From NCBI GenBank assembly GCA_015680685.1, contig MNCI01017913.1, positions 218,422-282,421 on the forward strand: 64,000 nucleotides of DNA, written 5' to 3'. A program made the translations under genes and the position numbers. Below are positions 22,548-34,800 of this stretch, piece after piece. How positions within the stretch are numbered: the stretch's first letter is position 1; every line of letters begins with the position of its first letter. Below the pieces are notes generated by a model. It ran no database searches. It saw only the letters and a list, made by a program, of their open reading frames with translations, and had not been told where the DNA came from. Origin of the DNA: Gnetum montanum. Lineage: Eukaryota; Streptophyta; Gnetopsida; Gnetales; Gnetaceae.

Positions 22548-25511
22548 AAAGTTTGATTTAGCTACAACTTCAAGAAAAAAAGCTCTCCATGAAAACTGAT
22601 CAATTATTTTGTTTTCTACAATATTAATTTCTTTTTATTGGAGGCTCAAGTTTGAGAAGCTTTTAGCTTTTATTCCTATTTTCTCTTTATCTCTAATTGA
22701 TGTATTCTTTTTTCTATCGAGAGATTTTGTTCCTTCTCTTTACAACAAATCCTTTAGTAAGAAGTGAAAGCCCATGAGGGTGCTTTTGAATAAGGACAAG
22801 GCCTAATCCTTTTCCTAACTAAGAGGAGAGATTTCTTTGGATTGATTATAAGAACAAAAACCTAAAAAGACATCCCCAAATCTATTGAGCTTTATCATTA
22901 GACTTCCTCTTAAATGATCTAATGTACTCTAAATTTTTTTAATATTATGATTGATTTTTTTGGGGTCTAACACCCCCTCTACCCTCTTAAAGTTCTAATT
23001 GCATAGATCTTGGGGGGTAGTTATATTATAATTATTTCTAGGTTCCAACAAAAGATCCATGTAGTATGTTGTTTTCCAAATCAACATGTATCAGTAAAAA
23101 GTGTCAATTCCTTTTAAGAGTGGCATTATCTAATTGAATGTTTCTTTGATTTTCTGTATGCATCAATAATCTATTCACCAAAATTTAACAATTATCATTA
23201 GACCATATTTAATGTTGTTCAAATTCACTTTGACTATTAATTTCAACATTTTTAAGGCCCTTCACATATAAGTTTTTGATAGTAAAACCAAGAAACTGGA
23301 ACAAAACTAGAAAAAGACCCAAAGGATCTATTAGACAAAAAATTTATGATAAAGAGAATATTTTGAGGGGAAGAAAGTTTATTTGATGTCACTTCACATT
23401 GTAGCAGTTAGGTTGATAGGGCAACAAATAATTATTTAAACTAATTAAAAATTATGTGATGTTTAGCCACTTTCATTAAAACTAGCCAAATTTTTTTCCA
23501 AACGTGGTCTCTGCTACTTATTCAACAAGCTAAAAAAAAATTTTCCTAACCTTTTCATTTATGTTTAATATCTTGATATTCAATAATTTCCTTTTCAAAA
23601 TTGATCGAGCAATGTTTTTATTATGGTACTATTAGCTACTTTTTTCTCTTTTTTCTAAGTTGAGTTGATTGCAAATTTGGGATTTGCCCCCTAATGGTGC
23701 TTCTTGAAGGCTTGAACTTTTTTCGCAAAACTTCCTTTCTTGTTCAATTGTGATTGCAAGCATTATTTGTAGTTAAAGAAGCATTAGTGAGTGTCAATAG
23801 GTATACAAAGTTTAGGTAATACTACTGTTATTGTGAACTTGATTTACTAAAGAGAAAAAGTCTAAATTATGTTGTAAACGTTAGGTACATCCAACTTCTT
23901 TGAACTTTTTTCCTTTTGGAAAGGGAAATCGAATTGCTTTCTATCTCTATATGTACAAGATTCAAGGACAATGCTATCTTTAAGAAAAATAGATAAGCTT
24001 TGTTTGGCATTGGTATTTTCTCTAAATTAAAGCCTATAAGTTTGCTTACAGTAGTAAGGATTCCACTTTTTCAAGGAGAACAAATATGCCTATTGTTATT
24101 GATCTCTATTGGTTGAATAGGTATGTAGATTTGCGTATAAATCCCTTGGATCTACTGAGAACAATTCCATGTTTATTTGAAGGGCATCTTGGATTGACCT
24201 AAAGCACAACCTCAAACCCATTATTGTAACTTTCTTTGGAAGATGTTTCCCAAATTTTTCTTTTTTGTGGTGAGGCAAGAATGTTTCTTCCTTGAAAATA
24301 TTTGTGGCTTATTTTTTGTGGATTAAAAACAACTACCATTTTCTTGCCATAAAGTTTCTATTTTTATATATGATGCTAAGTTCTCTTTCATGGTTAAATG
24401 CTTCAATTAAACAATTTCTTAATTCTATGTTTAAATCATCCAACTCTTCTTATGGATCACACTGAATATGTTTTTTTCTAAATGCATGCTATCATTTGTT
24501 TCCATCTTGTTTTGTTTTAACAATTTATTTTAAATTGTTAACTAAGGAAACATATCCTTTTCAAAAAATACAGAGTCAAGTATTCACTTTAACACCTAAC
24601 AAATACAAAGCATCATTTTGTTCAATTTTTTATTCCCTGAACTTTGAATCTAACCATTATCTTATACATTTCAGTTACAATTTCAATCCTCATTAAGTCT
24701 CAAGCACTATGCTTCTCAAATTTTAGCATTGTATTCTGATTTTGTGTATGTTAGCTTGCTTCCACACATGGTGATGAGTAGAGAGTAATAAAATGAATTA
24801 AAGGTTTCAAAGACATCCTACTTCAATTATGTTTTTCACATCATTATTTAATTTTGTCATCCACTTGAACTAGAGACCCTAAGTATCTAAATTACTTATA
24901 TTGAAAAACTTCTTGATTTTGGATTCTAATCATTCTTTCCATGTTGCTTGCTTTTCTATTAAAACTGCAATCTATCTAATCTATTTTACTTTTACCAATC
25001 CTTGTCTCTTTTAAGTGTATTTTCCTTTAAAACATATAATCAAATTAAAACTTTATAACTCAATATTGTCCACCATAATTAATGCCATAACTTGGACTTA
25101 TCAAATTAAGGGGTGTTAAAACCCTATAATAATTGTAATATAGTTACGCCCAACCATGTATATAGTCCAATCATAATTTTATAACCCAGTATTGTCGTGG
25201 ATTTGATTTTAGTGGTAAGACTCTTGATTTGTTCATCAAATAGCATACATAATTTGAGCCATAATCATTAGTTAAAGAATTAGATTATTTGACACAGAAA
25301 AATACCATGATTAACAAATGGGAGGTTAAGAAATAATGTGCAGAAAAGATAATCAAAGGGGAAAGAAATGAATGGTGATTGTAACCGAATTTATGTGCAA
25401 ACATTCCTGAAACTTTATGTCATTTGAAACAAGAATGTATCAACGAGAGGAAGCCATAAAAAACTGATTTTCAGGAATGTTATCAAGTTTTTACCTGTGG
25501 CTTCCATCATT
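22548..25511. other. AT-rich sequence downstream of the TNL gene
   Basis: About 3 kb with no gene I can support. Short open frames here have no domain and skewed AT composition. Around 22970-23060 a C-rich/G-rich pair (CACCCCCTCTACCCTC, TTGGGGGGTAG) stands out but matches nothing else in the window. A fragment at 25198-25225 repeats GGATTTGATTTTAGTGG from the tRNA-like stretch near 16370. The polyadenylation region of the TNL gene should lie in the right-hand few hundred bases. Confidence 0.4.
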
Positions 25512-25880
25512 TCAATTTTCAGCCTCGGTTTTGTAGTAAAAAGATTTTTTCTTTGCTTTCTCTAGCATCAAGAGTTTCCCCCTAAGCATGATTTCTGATG
25601 AAGAATCTCGTCCTTGAAGCAGAGTATTTAGTTGAGAAGGAATTTCTTCTTCAGTTATTGGAATAATTTGTTGCAATTTTCTTGCACAAACCACTTCACC
25701 TTTCACTATTATGGAGATTGACATTTCATACAGAGAAACCACGACTCTTTCTAGGTCACGGTCAATCCCAGGATACGCCAGAAAGCTATGTTCACTGTCT
25801 TTTGGGTGATAAAGTAGTAACGCATGATCATCCATGAAAAGGCACCGTCTTCTACTCCATATCAAACCGGACTCTTCTTC
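25512..25880 (-). CDS. TNL exon 7: C-terminal tail
   Basis: 122 codons to a TGA. The acceptor TTTTAAACAG keeps phase 0. The exon encodes EEESGLIWSRRRCLFMDDH, a beta-rich middle (VVVSLYEMSISIIVKGEVV) and a Lys-rich end. No known domain recognised. A better-looking acceptor lies upstream at 25959-25961 in the same frame, but it leads to a stop at its seventh codon (25938-25940). The tail could therefore be missing from the real protein. Confidence 0.55.
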   Translation of the reverse strand, partial: EEESGLIWSRRRCLFMDDHALLLYHPKDSEHSFLAYPGIDRDLERVVVSLYEMSISIIVKGEVVCARKLQQIIPITEEEIPSQLNTLLQGRDSSSEIMLRGKLLMLEKAKKKSFYYKTEAEN

Positions 25881-28800
25881 CTGTTTAAAACATCCCGAAG
25901 CCAAACTTAATGCAAGTATACTGGTTAAAAGGTTCAGTCAGATGTTATTCATCATCAGCTGTTAAAAGAATAAAACAAATGGGTATATGTTTAGATTGTT
26001 TACCATAATACAAGTGTTGCCATGACGAGAGACCTTGGTTATTTGACAACCTGCAATGTCAAGTGCTGAAAATTCATAAATGTGTAGCTGAGAAGGCAGT
26101 TGAGTCCATTCGCAAGACATTGAACGTTGCTTCTTGAATTCAGAATAACAGAGGTCGCGGATCTGTTTTGCCAAGTAATCTTTTCCGTAACCTAGATAAA
26201 CCATCCATCCATCCTTTACAAGTGCTTCGTAGCTTGGATCGTTACAATTATAATCATCATCAATCATAAGTTTGCCCTTTGATATGTCAACGCAGATGTC
26301 ATCGTCACAACTTTTAATGTCCCCTTCTACCCCAAAGGGTAATACAGCGAAGTGGATTTCTTCCCCGCAATCAAAACGCCTAAAATTGTACTCTGCGCCG
26401 GGACCTGTATACAACTTGTAAGGATAATAACGTTTGTAACAAGGATGATGACGATTTTCTTGGTAATAATGTTTATAATCAGTGGAGAAAAAAAAATTGG
26501 TTTTAACCGGGGGAACATGTCTTGGAAGGTCAGCAGTGTAAACTGATGAGACAAGACATAACACCACCGCGTGTGGAATAAATGGAAGGGAAAGGACATG
26601 TCTACGGTGAACCCGGAGTGGAAGTTTATGAAAGAAGCAGCACATATCTTGGCAGCCAATCAAGTCTTTGATTTTTTGCTCCACAACTAAAGGCAACATC
26701 GGGTTCGTTTTCACATTTAATATTCCACTGCCCTCGTATGTTGCATTTAACGACCCCTCCAACACCTCTTCCAAGGTCTGAGTTCAACGTAAATCAGCAT
26801 GACATTTAGGATAATAATTAATAAACCATATATAAATACTAAATGCAAGCATCAAACAAAATTGTATAGGATGCAGAGTTAATTTTAGAAATACAAGTGC
26901 ATACTTCTTGTTACCTTGGTGTCCTCCTTGTATGATTCGTTGAAAATGTCAGGGTTAAGTGAGAGTTGCCAATCACTTAACCGGTCACACCTGGTGATGT
27001 CGACGTCATGCGACTGGTTAAAACGCCGTGGGCCTACCATCATTTGTCTCAGGTTCAAACACCCCTGAATTCTTAGAACCGTAAGACTGGAAAGGTGTGA
27101 AAGCCCAACAATTCTGCTGAGCTTAACACAACCAGATACCTCAAGGTAGTTAAGACTATACAATGCCTGCGTATGGATTACTTCCATCATCCAGCAATCT
27201 ACCACAATGAACTCTTCTAGTCGAGAAAGATTCCCTATGCAAGAGGGCAATCCTTTCAAAGCAATGCAAGCAAGAATTCTTAGCCGTCTTAGATTCTGTA
27301 AGTTACCAATGAGGTCAACCTCCTCTAAATTGAAGCACCAAATCAAGGAAAGGTCTTCTAAAAATGAAAGACTGCCTATACTGTCGGGTAACTTTGGAAG
27401 ATTGTAACAATAACTGAGATTCAGCGTTACCAGATGACGAAGATTACACAGGGCAAGCTCCTTTACATTCCAACGGCCTTCAAGATGCAGCGAACGCCTT
27501 TCTTCGGGCAGACCGCTGGCAGAGTTGATGACATAATTAGCTATTAATTCAAAATCACCTAATTGAGGTGCACATCTATCACTGATATTAGCTGCTAAAA
27601 GCAAACAGGCAGCAGTGTATGTGTGTTGCTTAATTTGGATGGGTTGGACAAAGTTGCCCAGAACCGTGCTAGCCAACAAAGAATGTGCAACCTCCATAAC
27701 ATCATCGTCATATACTGACAGGTGAAGCTCCAACGACGGGGAATGAATCCCTTGGAACTGCTTTGATGTCAATCTTATTTTACCACACCCAAACACATTT
27801 ACGCGAACTAAGTTTGTCCAGCATCGCAATGATTGTGGGAGCCCTTCCAAAGCATCGCAATCCCTTATCCACAGGTGTTGTAACTGCACCAGTTTCACGG
27901 ATGACTCTGGCAATGACACCATTGCGTGACATTTCTCAATGCTCAGTTCACTTAAGCTTCTCAGATCCCCAACTGACTCGGGCAATGACACCATTGAACA
28001 GCAGCCTCTCATCTTCAAGGTATGTAACCTTGTCAGACCTCCAAAAGTCTCTGGCAAGCATTCCAATGCATGGCATTCATGAAATTCGAGATGTTTCAAT
28101 CCTTGTAACTGGCCCAAGCTATTTGGAATGATCTTCAAAGATGTGCATTTATGCAGATTTATACAAGTCAAATGTCTGAGCTTTCCCATTGATTCTGGAA
28201 GCCTCTGAAGTTGTATGCAATCCTGGACAATAAGTTCTCTCAAATTTGATGGAGCCTCCTGTTCAATGCACCGTCTAGATTTTTGTCAGGATGGAATACC
28301 GCATACATGGTTATTTTCTTGGAAAGAAATAATGAAAGATTTTCTTTTGGATTTTGACCTGAGATATAGGTAAAATTAAAATATGATTGCCAGGTGCAGT
28401 AAAGTATAACCAGCACGTTTTGTACGTTTTTTTATTCTTAATTAGTATAAAATTGCTTCTAACTACGCATTTGTAAATATATACTGTAAAACTTATTATG
28501 TGTTACCTGTAAATGTTAATTACAATTAACTTAAATAGTTTAAATTATGCATCATATATAATACAAATAGTTTAGGATTGACCCAGGTAGATGATCTAAT
28601 TTTCAATAGGAGAGAAAACCTATGGCATACATAATTCAAAGAGCAATTGAAAATAAGCACCACATATTCCTGGAATAACTTGTTGTAAAGGGAAGTTGCA
28701 ACAAATGGTAAATTATAGTTAATAATTTAATTAATTTTTTTCCAATAACACTAAGGAAACTTGGTAACCTTATTGATGAAGTGTTTGCTATTCATACTAT

Positions 28801-31800
28801 GTCAATGTCAATCCGAGTGTTACATAATGTATTTTTTTTTTATTAATTTGACATTTTTCATAATGTTAAAACGTTAGAAATTGAAGAGACAAAAGAAAAC
28901 CTACAACTTGTGGTAAATCAAAAATTCATTTTTTTTATCAAAAATTTTTAAAATTTTGAAGTTCACACGTGTCATCAAAAAAACCTACACTTTACACCTA
29001 GAGAATGTTCTTTATACACTAGAAGGTTTATCATGGGATTTTATCAAAGAGAAAATTTATCTATGAGGGGATTTAAATGCTATAATTACTATTAGTTACG
29101 AGAATCCTCAAGGCTTTCTAGTAGATGAAAAAAGTGCAAAATGAAATTAGTGCTCTTAAGATAAGCAATTCAATCATGGAGGAAAATATTTGTTAGATTA
29201 GGAATAACAACTAAATCTATTGATTCTAGATGACACTAATAAATATCCAAAATTAGGTGGCTTCACTTTTGTAGGATGACAATTAAGTATTGATTTTCTT
29301 CTTTGTAGCCCAAAAAATGTTGGCAACCTTAAATGTTTTGAAGTAGGCAAGAAAAGTAATTAAATCTTATCGTCAACCTTTATACTTCATGTTATTAATA
29401 AATAGACAACATACTTTCAAAACGAAATTTGGAAGATTTCAAATCCAAATGTGAGTCTTACAAAAAATCTAATTATAGGTTCCCACAATATTTTCAAAGC
29501 CTAAAATGCAAACAATCAACAATGGTTTAATGAAGAATGTAAAAGAGCTATAATATTATTGAAGACTTAGAAATTACCAAAGAATATCAAGCCATAAAAA
29601 TTTGATTTGAACTAAAACATGGGAATTTATTATAAATGATAAAAAAGATCTGAAATGTTTTTGGTATTTAATGTTGTAGATTTTTTGGATGTAAGAAGAT
29701 TTCAAATTTTTTTTATTTTACAGATTTTTGGTAGGCCACTATATCGAATGATGTGGATGGCCCAAATGAGAAAAACTGAATATTTTTTGATTTTGTAGTT
29801 GTGATGTCTTCACTATCTGGATGATTGTAGGTTTGTTGGAAAGATCATTCTACAATATATAACCCTATAAAATTTTAGATCAAATGAAATTTATTTAATG
29901 ATTCAAATCTATCTAGAAAAAGGAATCTTGAATAAAATTGTTCAACATCTAAAATAGAAATTGACAATTTATACAATGAATATTTCTACAATCAGAGAGC
30001 ATTATGGAGTGAGTAAATATCTGATACAAAGCTCTTTTAACAATCTACCTACTTGCAAAATTGAGTTGATTTGATGGTTGAAATCTATTGCATAAGAGTA
30101 GCCCCAAATGTGATTATTCAACTTCTTGGATTAATGAATTGGTGAATATGATGAATTAATGATGGATGATGAAAGTTATTGAAGTGGAAAACTTCATAAC
30201 ATAAACTATTTTATTACTATAGCATCAAATTGCCTTAATGACATCATTTGCTTCCTTTACAAACATGATTTGCCCACATATTTATAGCCAAATAATGGGA
30301 CCATAATAGAATATGATGAGATAAGCAAATTTTATGAAACATATGGCCAAAAATTCAAGAAACATGAGAGATTAGGTTCATTCTCTAATTACATCCTCCC
30401 ATCAATCTTTTAATAAAATAAAAATCAATATGTCTTTTTGCTTGATATGATGACAAAGTGCAAATTTAATCTTTTTTTCTCTCTTGTTTATCTTATTGGA
30501 CACATGGGACATGATACACTATCTCTAAGAATTCCTCCTATAGTATGGAATGAATGATTTCTATTATTTTCTTGTCTTAATTCTTGAAGGTTCATGATGC
30601 CTATACTATTACACAGGTAGTCATTTATATAATTTAAAATAGATATAGTTAATAAATCCACCAGTTAATTATTGGTTTGCACATGTTCGGGTTTGATGAT
30701 TCCCTCCTTTACTTCTTGTTTGATGAAGTAATATTTGATGTCTATGTGCTTTGATTTCTTGTGTAGTACATGTTCATTTGATAATTGGATGGTTGTTGTG
30801 TTATCATAAAAGAATTTGATTGGAAGACTAATTTTGAATCCTAAGTGTGTCATGAGTTTCTTGAGTTTAAGTATATGTTGTATGCACTTAGCCATAACTA
30901 TGAATTCAGCTTCACAAGTTGAGAGACTAAATTAACCTTGTTTTTACGATTTCCAATATACTGCATTGTCTCTATAGAATGTTATGACTCTTCATGTAGA
31001 TTTTCTATCATTATAATGTCCTTCCCAATAAGCATGAAATTATTCATTCCCTTTGGTATAGATGAGTCCATGAACTATTATGCCTTTAATGTATCTTAGA
31101 ACATGTGTGAGACCATTAAAGTGGCTTTGCCTTGATTCCTGGATGAATCATGATAAGTAAGATGTAGAAAACTCAAAATTTGATCTTGTGTGGCATACAA
31201 ATCTAATAATTCCAATCATGCTTCTATATTGGGTTGCATCTACAAGAGGTATGTTATCCTTATATTGAAGCTTCAAATTGTGAGGAAGTGGAGACATTAT
31301 AACTTCTTCTCTGCTAATTTTATATTTTTCTAGCATGGATGAAGCATATTTGATTCGATGGACTTTGATTCCCTCCTTGTCTTGATCGACTTGAATTCCA
31401 AGAAAGTATTTTAATTCTCCTAAATCTTTCATCTCAAATTCACCCTTCATATTACGCTTGAATTCTTCTATCAAATTATTGTTTGTGGATGTAAAGATAA
31501 GATCATTCACATAGAGTGAGATTATGATGAAATTTGTATTATCATGTTTGTAATAAAAAATGGGCTTAAACATACAAGATTTATATCCTATTTTTAGAAA
31601 ATAATCATCAAGTCTATGAAACCATGCCCTTGGAGTCTACTTTAATCCATAAAATGCTTTATTTAGTTTGCACATCTTCTCTTCTTTTCCTTTGATGACA
31701 TCCTTCAAGTTGGTAGACATAGACTTCTTTATCGATGTTGCCATTAAGGATTATTGAGCCTACATCCATTTGATAAAGTTTAAGACATTAATGAGTGCCT

Positions 31801-34800
31801 ATAGAAAGGATGAGTTTGATTATTTCAAATCTTACCACTGGTGCAAATATCTCCACATAGGCTATATGTTTCTTCTATCCAAATCCTCTAACCACAAGTC
31901 TTGCTCTGTGTTTAATGATCTTTCCTTTCTTGTTAAATTTAATTTTATACATGTATTAGAAATCTATTACTTTCTTTCCTTTAGGTTTATCCACTAGCTC
32001 CCAATTCTAATTTTTTATTATGGCTTCATATTCATTGTCCATGTCTTTTCTCTATTCTTTAATTTTTAGAACGTCTTCCAACTTTTTATGTTTTTTAGAC
32101 ATGATTGAATATGTCATGTTGGTAATAGAAATAGATCTTCTTTTTCTTCTCTCAAAGTTTGTGTCCGTCATTTGATTTTGAGAGTGATTTTCTTGTATCC
32201 AAGATTTTGGGTTGAGTTGACTATCTATCCTTTGATTATCCTATTGAAAATTTGTTGTCCCAAATTTGTCTTCTAGAAAGATGACATCCCTTGATGAATT
32301 ATATTTTCGTTTAATAGGATCATAATAATTGTATCTACTAGTTTTAGAATCATATCCAGGAAAAATCCATTTCTTTCCTCTATCATCCAACTTGCTCAAA
32401 AAGTGTCTCTTATTATAGAATCTGCATTGAGGAATTAGATTTCTCTCATTGTAATTCCATCGTCTTCTATTAGAATACATTTTTCTATAAACCTATCTCT
32501 GATACCAATTGTAGATTTTTTACATGTAATAATATTCAATTTTTTTTATTTTGTAAACTTTTGAGAGCCTGATATATTAGATAATGTGGGCAGCTCAACT
32601 AAAAAACTAAATTTTTTTGATTTTGTAGTTGCGATATCTTTACTATCTAGATGAGGTTTGGGCTAATCTTAGGCTTTTTGAAAAGCTTGTTCTACAATCT
32701 ATAAGCCTATAATATTTTAGATCAAATGAAATTTATTTGATGTTTCAAATCTATCTTTAAAAATGGGTTTTGAATAAACCTATTTAGCATCTAGGAGAGA
32801 AATTGATGAATATCTCTATGATTTGAGAGAGTTGTGGAGTGAGGGAATACTTGATACAAAGATCTTTTAATAATCTGTAAGTCTGTAATTTAGATCAAAT
32901 GAAATTTATGTAATATTCAAATTTGCTCTGAAAAAATGAATCTTAAATAAAACTATTTAATGTCCAAAATAAAAATTGATGATTTGCATGATGAATATTT
33001 CTATGATCAAAGAGAGATATGAAGTGAATACTTGATACAAAGCTCTTTCAACAATATTCTTGTCTACAAAATTTGATTTGAGTTGATTTGATAGTTGAAA
33101 TCTATAACACAAGAGTGGTCCCAAATGTGATTTTTGAACTTCTTGGATTAATGAATTTGATGATGGATGATGAAACTTATTGGAGTGGAAAATTTCATAA
33201 CATAAACTAGTTTATTATTGTAGCATCAGATTGTCTCAAATTTCAAACAAGATTAACATAGACTATGCTTTGCAACAATATTAGAAATTTTTATCATTTT
33301 TTATTTAATATCAATGATAGGATGGAAGAGTTTCATTTCTTTTGATGATGTAATGCAAGGGATAAAAAGTTTAGCATTAAGAAAAAATGTTGATGTAAAT
33401 AACTTATATGAAGAAGTGCTTAAATGGGAAGATCCATTAGTGTAGAATGCAATTTAGAAGAAGTTAAATTTAACTTTGCAAGTTGGATTAGAAAAAGAAT
33501 GGTGTATCAATAAAGTAGTTATGTTTTTTAAAAAAGGATACAACAAATCATTTAAATAATTTTATTGTAATCAACAATATTTTTGCCAAGGTTTTGGTCA
33601 CTATTCTAGAATCTATGCTTGGAAGATGAATTGAGTTTACCTTAGACTATTTCATCACTTTAAAATATTTTATTAAGAGAGCAAGGAGTTCACATAAGAA
33701 AACATTTATCTCCTTTGTAGATTTTTCTAAGGTCTGTGATTCATTAGTTTAAAGTAAGTTATGTAGGAACCTGGAAAATTTAGAAGTATCCAACACACTT
33801 TTATCTACCTTCCAAAAACATTACAAAGATGTATGTATTTAATTTCCAAATGACCAAGAAATAATTTTATTTAATAGTTTTGTATTCATAAAACAATGAT
33901 GTCCTCTTTGTCCTACTTTATTTTAGCTTTCTATTGATAAACTTAAAGAGTATATGTATAAAATATTAGGTTAATTTAGAATTACAATTGAAAATAACCA
34001 TGTTAGACTCTTAATTTATGCTAATGTTGTCTTAATTTTAAATTCCATGAAAAGATTGCAATAAATGCTTAAAACTCTTAATAGATTTTATATGCATTCA
34101 AGAATGAAAGTTAATGCCCATAAGATCAAAATTATATTTTTTAGCACATGTAATAAGATATATAATTTTACTATAGAAAATGAACATGTAGACATAACAT
34201 CTTATTACAAATATCTTAGCCTTCAATGCTCCTACAATTACAAATGGAATTAATGCATTACTCAAAGAGTTACAAGTGATATAAAAGTATAATTTTCTTT
34301 TTAAAGAAAATGTAAAATGTAATCTATTCTATCTTGGGATATTTGAGAATAACTCTATCATATCATTGCTCAACAAGCTATTCTTTAGGAGTGTGTTGTA
34401 TGGGGTTTTGGTCTAGCAAATAAATATTGGAAATGAATTGAAGAAATTCATAAGTTTTCTTTACTTGTTAAATTCAAAGTAAAAAGATAGACACAATATA
34501 TTATTGTGCTTCTTAAAGTAGAGATGATGCTCTTAGAAGTTGAAACTATTTATGAGTTTATAACCTATGCTCATAATCTTTTTTAAAGTATTAATGGATA
34601 ATTACTTTTAAAAAATAATAATGGAAATCCAAGATAAAAACTGGTGTCATGAAGAAGTTCTATGGCTTAATAAATAGAATCATTAAAAATATATTCTTTA
34701 TTTTAATCCTAAGCAAGTTCTCAAATTGGTGAAATAAGCAATATTTTAAAAACTTCTAGAAATTATAAAAGGGAAAAATATTTTTATTTGACTAATATTT

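Larger units (their letters stand above)
29674..33236 (-). mobile_element. Copia LTR retrotransposon inside TNL intron 4 (internally deleted)
   Basis: Reads right to left. A 5' LTR (32510-33236, lacking its outer ~170 bp), an iMet primer site, an integrase C-terminus, RT, RNase H, a polypurine tract and a 3' LTR (29674-30393) are present. Gag, protease and the integrase core are missing between primer site and integrase tail. It sits in the LINE. A target duplication could not be shown because the outer 5' LTR end is lost. Confidence 0.8.

Noticed and set aside
26327-26659. 110-codon frame on the minus strand at 26.3-26.7 kb
   Set aside because: Shadow of TNL exon 6 in another frame.
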